This document shows, piece after piece, positions 52,631 through 53,005 of a DNA stretch of 53,005 bases (positions are counted from its first letter, which is position 1; every line of letters starts with the position of its first letter). The translations under genes and the position numbers were made by a program. The notes under the pieces are model-generated. The model worked only from the letters and a program-made list of their open reading frames with translations, made no database searches and was not told the DNA's origin. Source of the stretch: Candidatus Coprenecus avistercoris (GTDB lineage: Bacteria > Bacteroidota > Bacteroidia > Bacteroidales > UBA932); NCBI GenBank assembly GCA_018712275.1, contig DVHI01000014.1, positions 1-53,005 of the forward strand, written 5' to 3'.

Positions 52631-53005
52631 TTAAAAAATTTTCGAAAGGGTGCGTCGGGTGGGGAGAGCGGTGATGAAAAGGCCGATGAGGGCGATGCCG
52701 GCGAGGGTGATGAGGATGTCGCCGGGCTTGATGACGACGGGGTAGTACTCGACTACGAAGCTGCCGGGCATGCGGATGACACCGACGTGCTGCTGGATGA
52801 GGCATAGGATGATGCCGACGGCCAGGCCGATGACGGCTCCGAGCAGGATGATCATCCAGCCCTCGTCGAAGAAGATGCGGCGGATCAGGGCCGGACGGGC
52901 TCCGAGGTGCTGGAGGGTGGCGATGTCGTCCCGCTTCTCGATGATGAGCATGGTAAGGGAGCCGAAGACGTTGCAGGAGACCACGATGATGATGAAGAGC
53001 AGAAT
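52631..53005 (-). CDS. LolC/LolE-type ABC transporter permease (partial)
   Basis: The C-terminal 124 residues of a permease whose start lies beyond the right edge. Seen are a membrane helix entering SCNVFGSLTMLIIEK, the conserved DIATLQHLGA coupling segment, and two more helices (IILLGAVIGLAVGIILCL and ILITLAGIALIGLFI). This is the FtsX-like C-terminal layout of the LolC/LolE proteins that release lipoproteins from the inner membrane. No ATPase gene is in view. Confidence 0.87.
   Translation of the reverse strand: MLLFIIIVVSCNVFGSLTMLIIEKRDDIATLQHLGARPALIRRIFFDEGWMIILLGAVIGLAVGIILCLIQQHVGVIRMPGSFVVEYYPVVIKPGDILITLAGIALIGLFITALPTRRTLSKIF

Overview
The window looks like chromosomal DNA of a fairly GC-rich member of the Bacteroidales (Bacteroidota). 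The evidence is that nearly every transcription unit starts a short distance behind a TAnnTTTG box (the Bacteroidota -7 element), that leaders are A-rich without Shine-Dalgarno sequences, and that the gene set is typical of the phylum: fused SecDF, FloA with an NfeD-like protein, a DUF4271-hemD-rnpA-yidD block, a DUF2723 glycosyltransferase, PepSY-like lipoproteins and a DUF5106 lipoprotein. I cannot place it below order. A 14-base palindrome at the very left edge matches the core of the ParB site parS, which suggests the segment lies in the origin half of the chromosome.

Layout. 1-3.7 kb (minus): an acyl-CoA synthetase with a GNAT gene, gcvH and ruvA. 3.76-6.2 kb (plus): sufS-sufE-sufT-like-folK. 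6.2-8.1 kb (minus): dsbD. 8.2-10.7 kb (plus): glycyl-tRNA synthetase and a dihydroorotate dehydrogenase-like gene, then tRNA-Pro (minus). 10.9-14.8 kb (plus): a two-component system, a small secreted PepSY-like protein and a triple PepSY-like lipoprotein. A large inverted repeat lies at 14.88-14.98 kb. 15.0-18.4 kb (minus): an envelope operon of a PD40/coiled-coil/SPOR protein, NfeD-like protein and FloA. 18.5-24.1 kb (plus): secDF, tryptophanase and a LuxE-like ligase. 24.2-27.3 kb (minus): SUI1-DUF4271-hemD-lipoprotein-rnpA-yidD. 27.3-31.5 kb (plus): the DUF2723 protein, tRNA-Gln and the DUF5106 lipoprotein. 31.5-36.2 kb (minus): an acyltransferase with a zinc ribbon, a second acyl-CoA ligase, and a Na/Pi cotransporter. 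36.2-39.2 kb (plus): a protease-propeller-barrel protein. 39.2-41.0 kb (minus): uvrC. 41.05-42.85 kb (plus): a two-domain aminolipid-type acyltransferase. 42.9-44.9 kb (minus): fic-tadA-VTT protein. 45.0-46.9 kb (plus): groES-groEL. 47.0-48.0 kb (minus): an unrecognised tail-anchored protein. 48.05-52.4 kb (plus): a glycosyltransferase and a tricorn-type protease. The right edge cuts a LolC/E-type permease gene.

Most of this is housekeeping and envelope biology: protein export (SecDF, YidD), disulfide chemistry (DsbD, DUF5106), lipid acylation (two acyl-CoA ligases, two PlsC-type enzymes, LuxE-like), surface glycosylation and envelope stress sensing. No CRISPR array, prophage or insertion sequence was seen, and no stretch over 300 bases lacks a gene. 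The most interesting signals are regulatory. Three divergent promoters have -7 boxes set back to back with 1-2 bases between them. Two genes look leaderless. An 11-base-period TTTCAG repeat is shared by the response-regulator promoter and its neighbouring PepSY gene. The uvrC and acyltransferase promoters each lie inside the other gene. The most interesting proteins are the predicted HExxH protease/propeller/outer-membrane-barrel fusion, the PlsC-GNAT fusion, the zinc-ribbon acyltransferase and the PepSY-array lipoprotein. No computation or database search was run; family names come from recognising motifs by eye.
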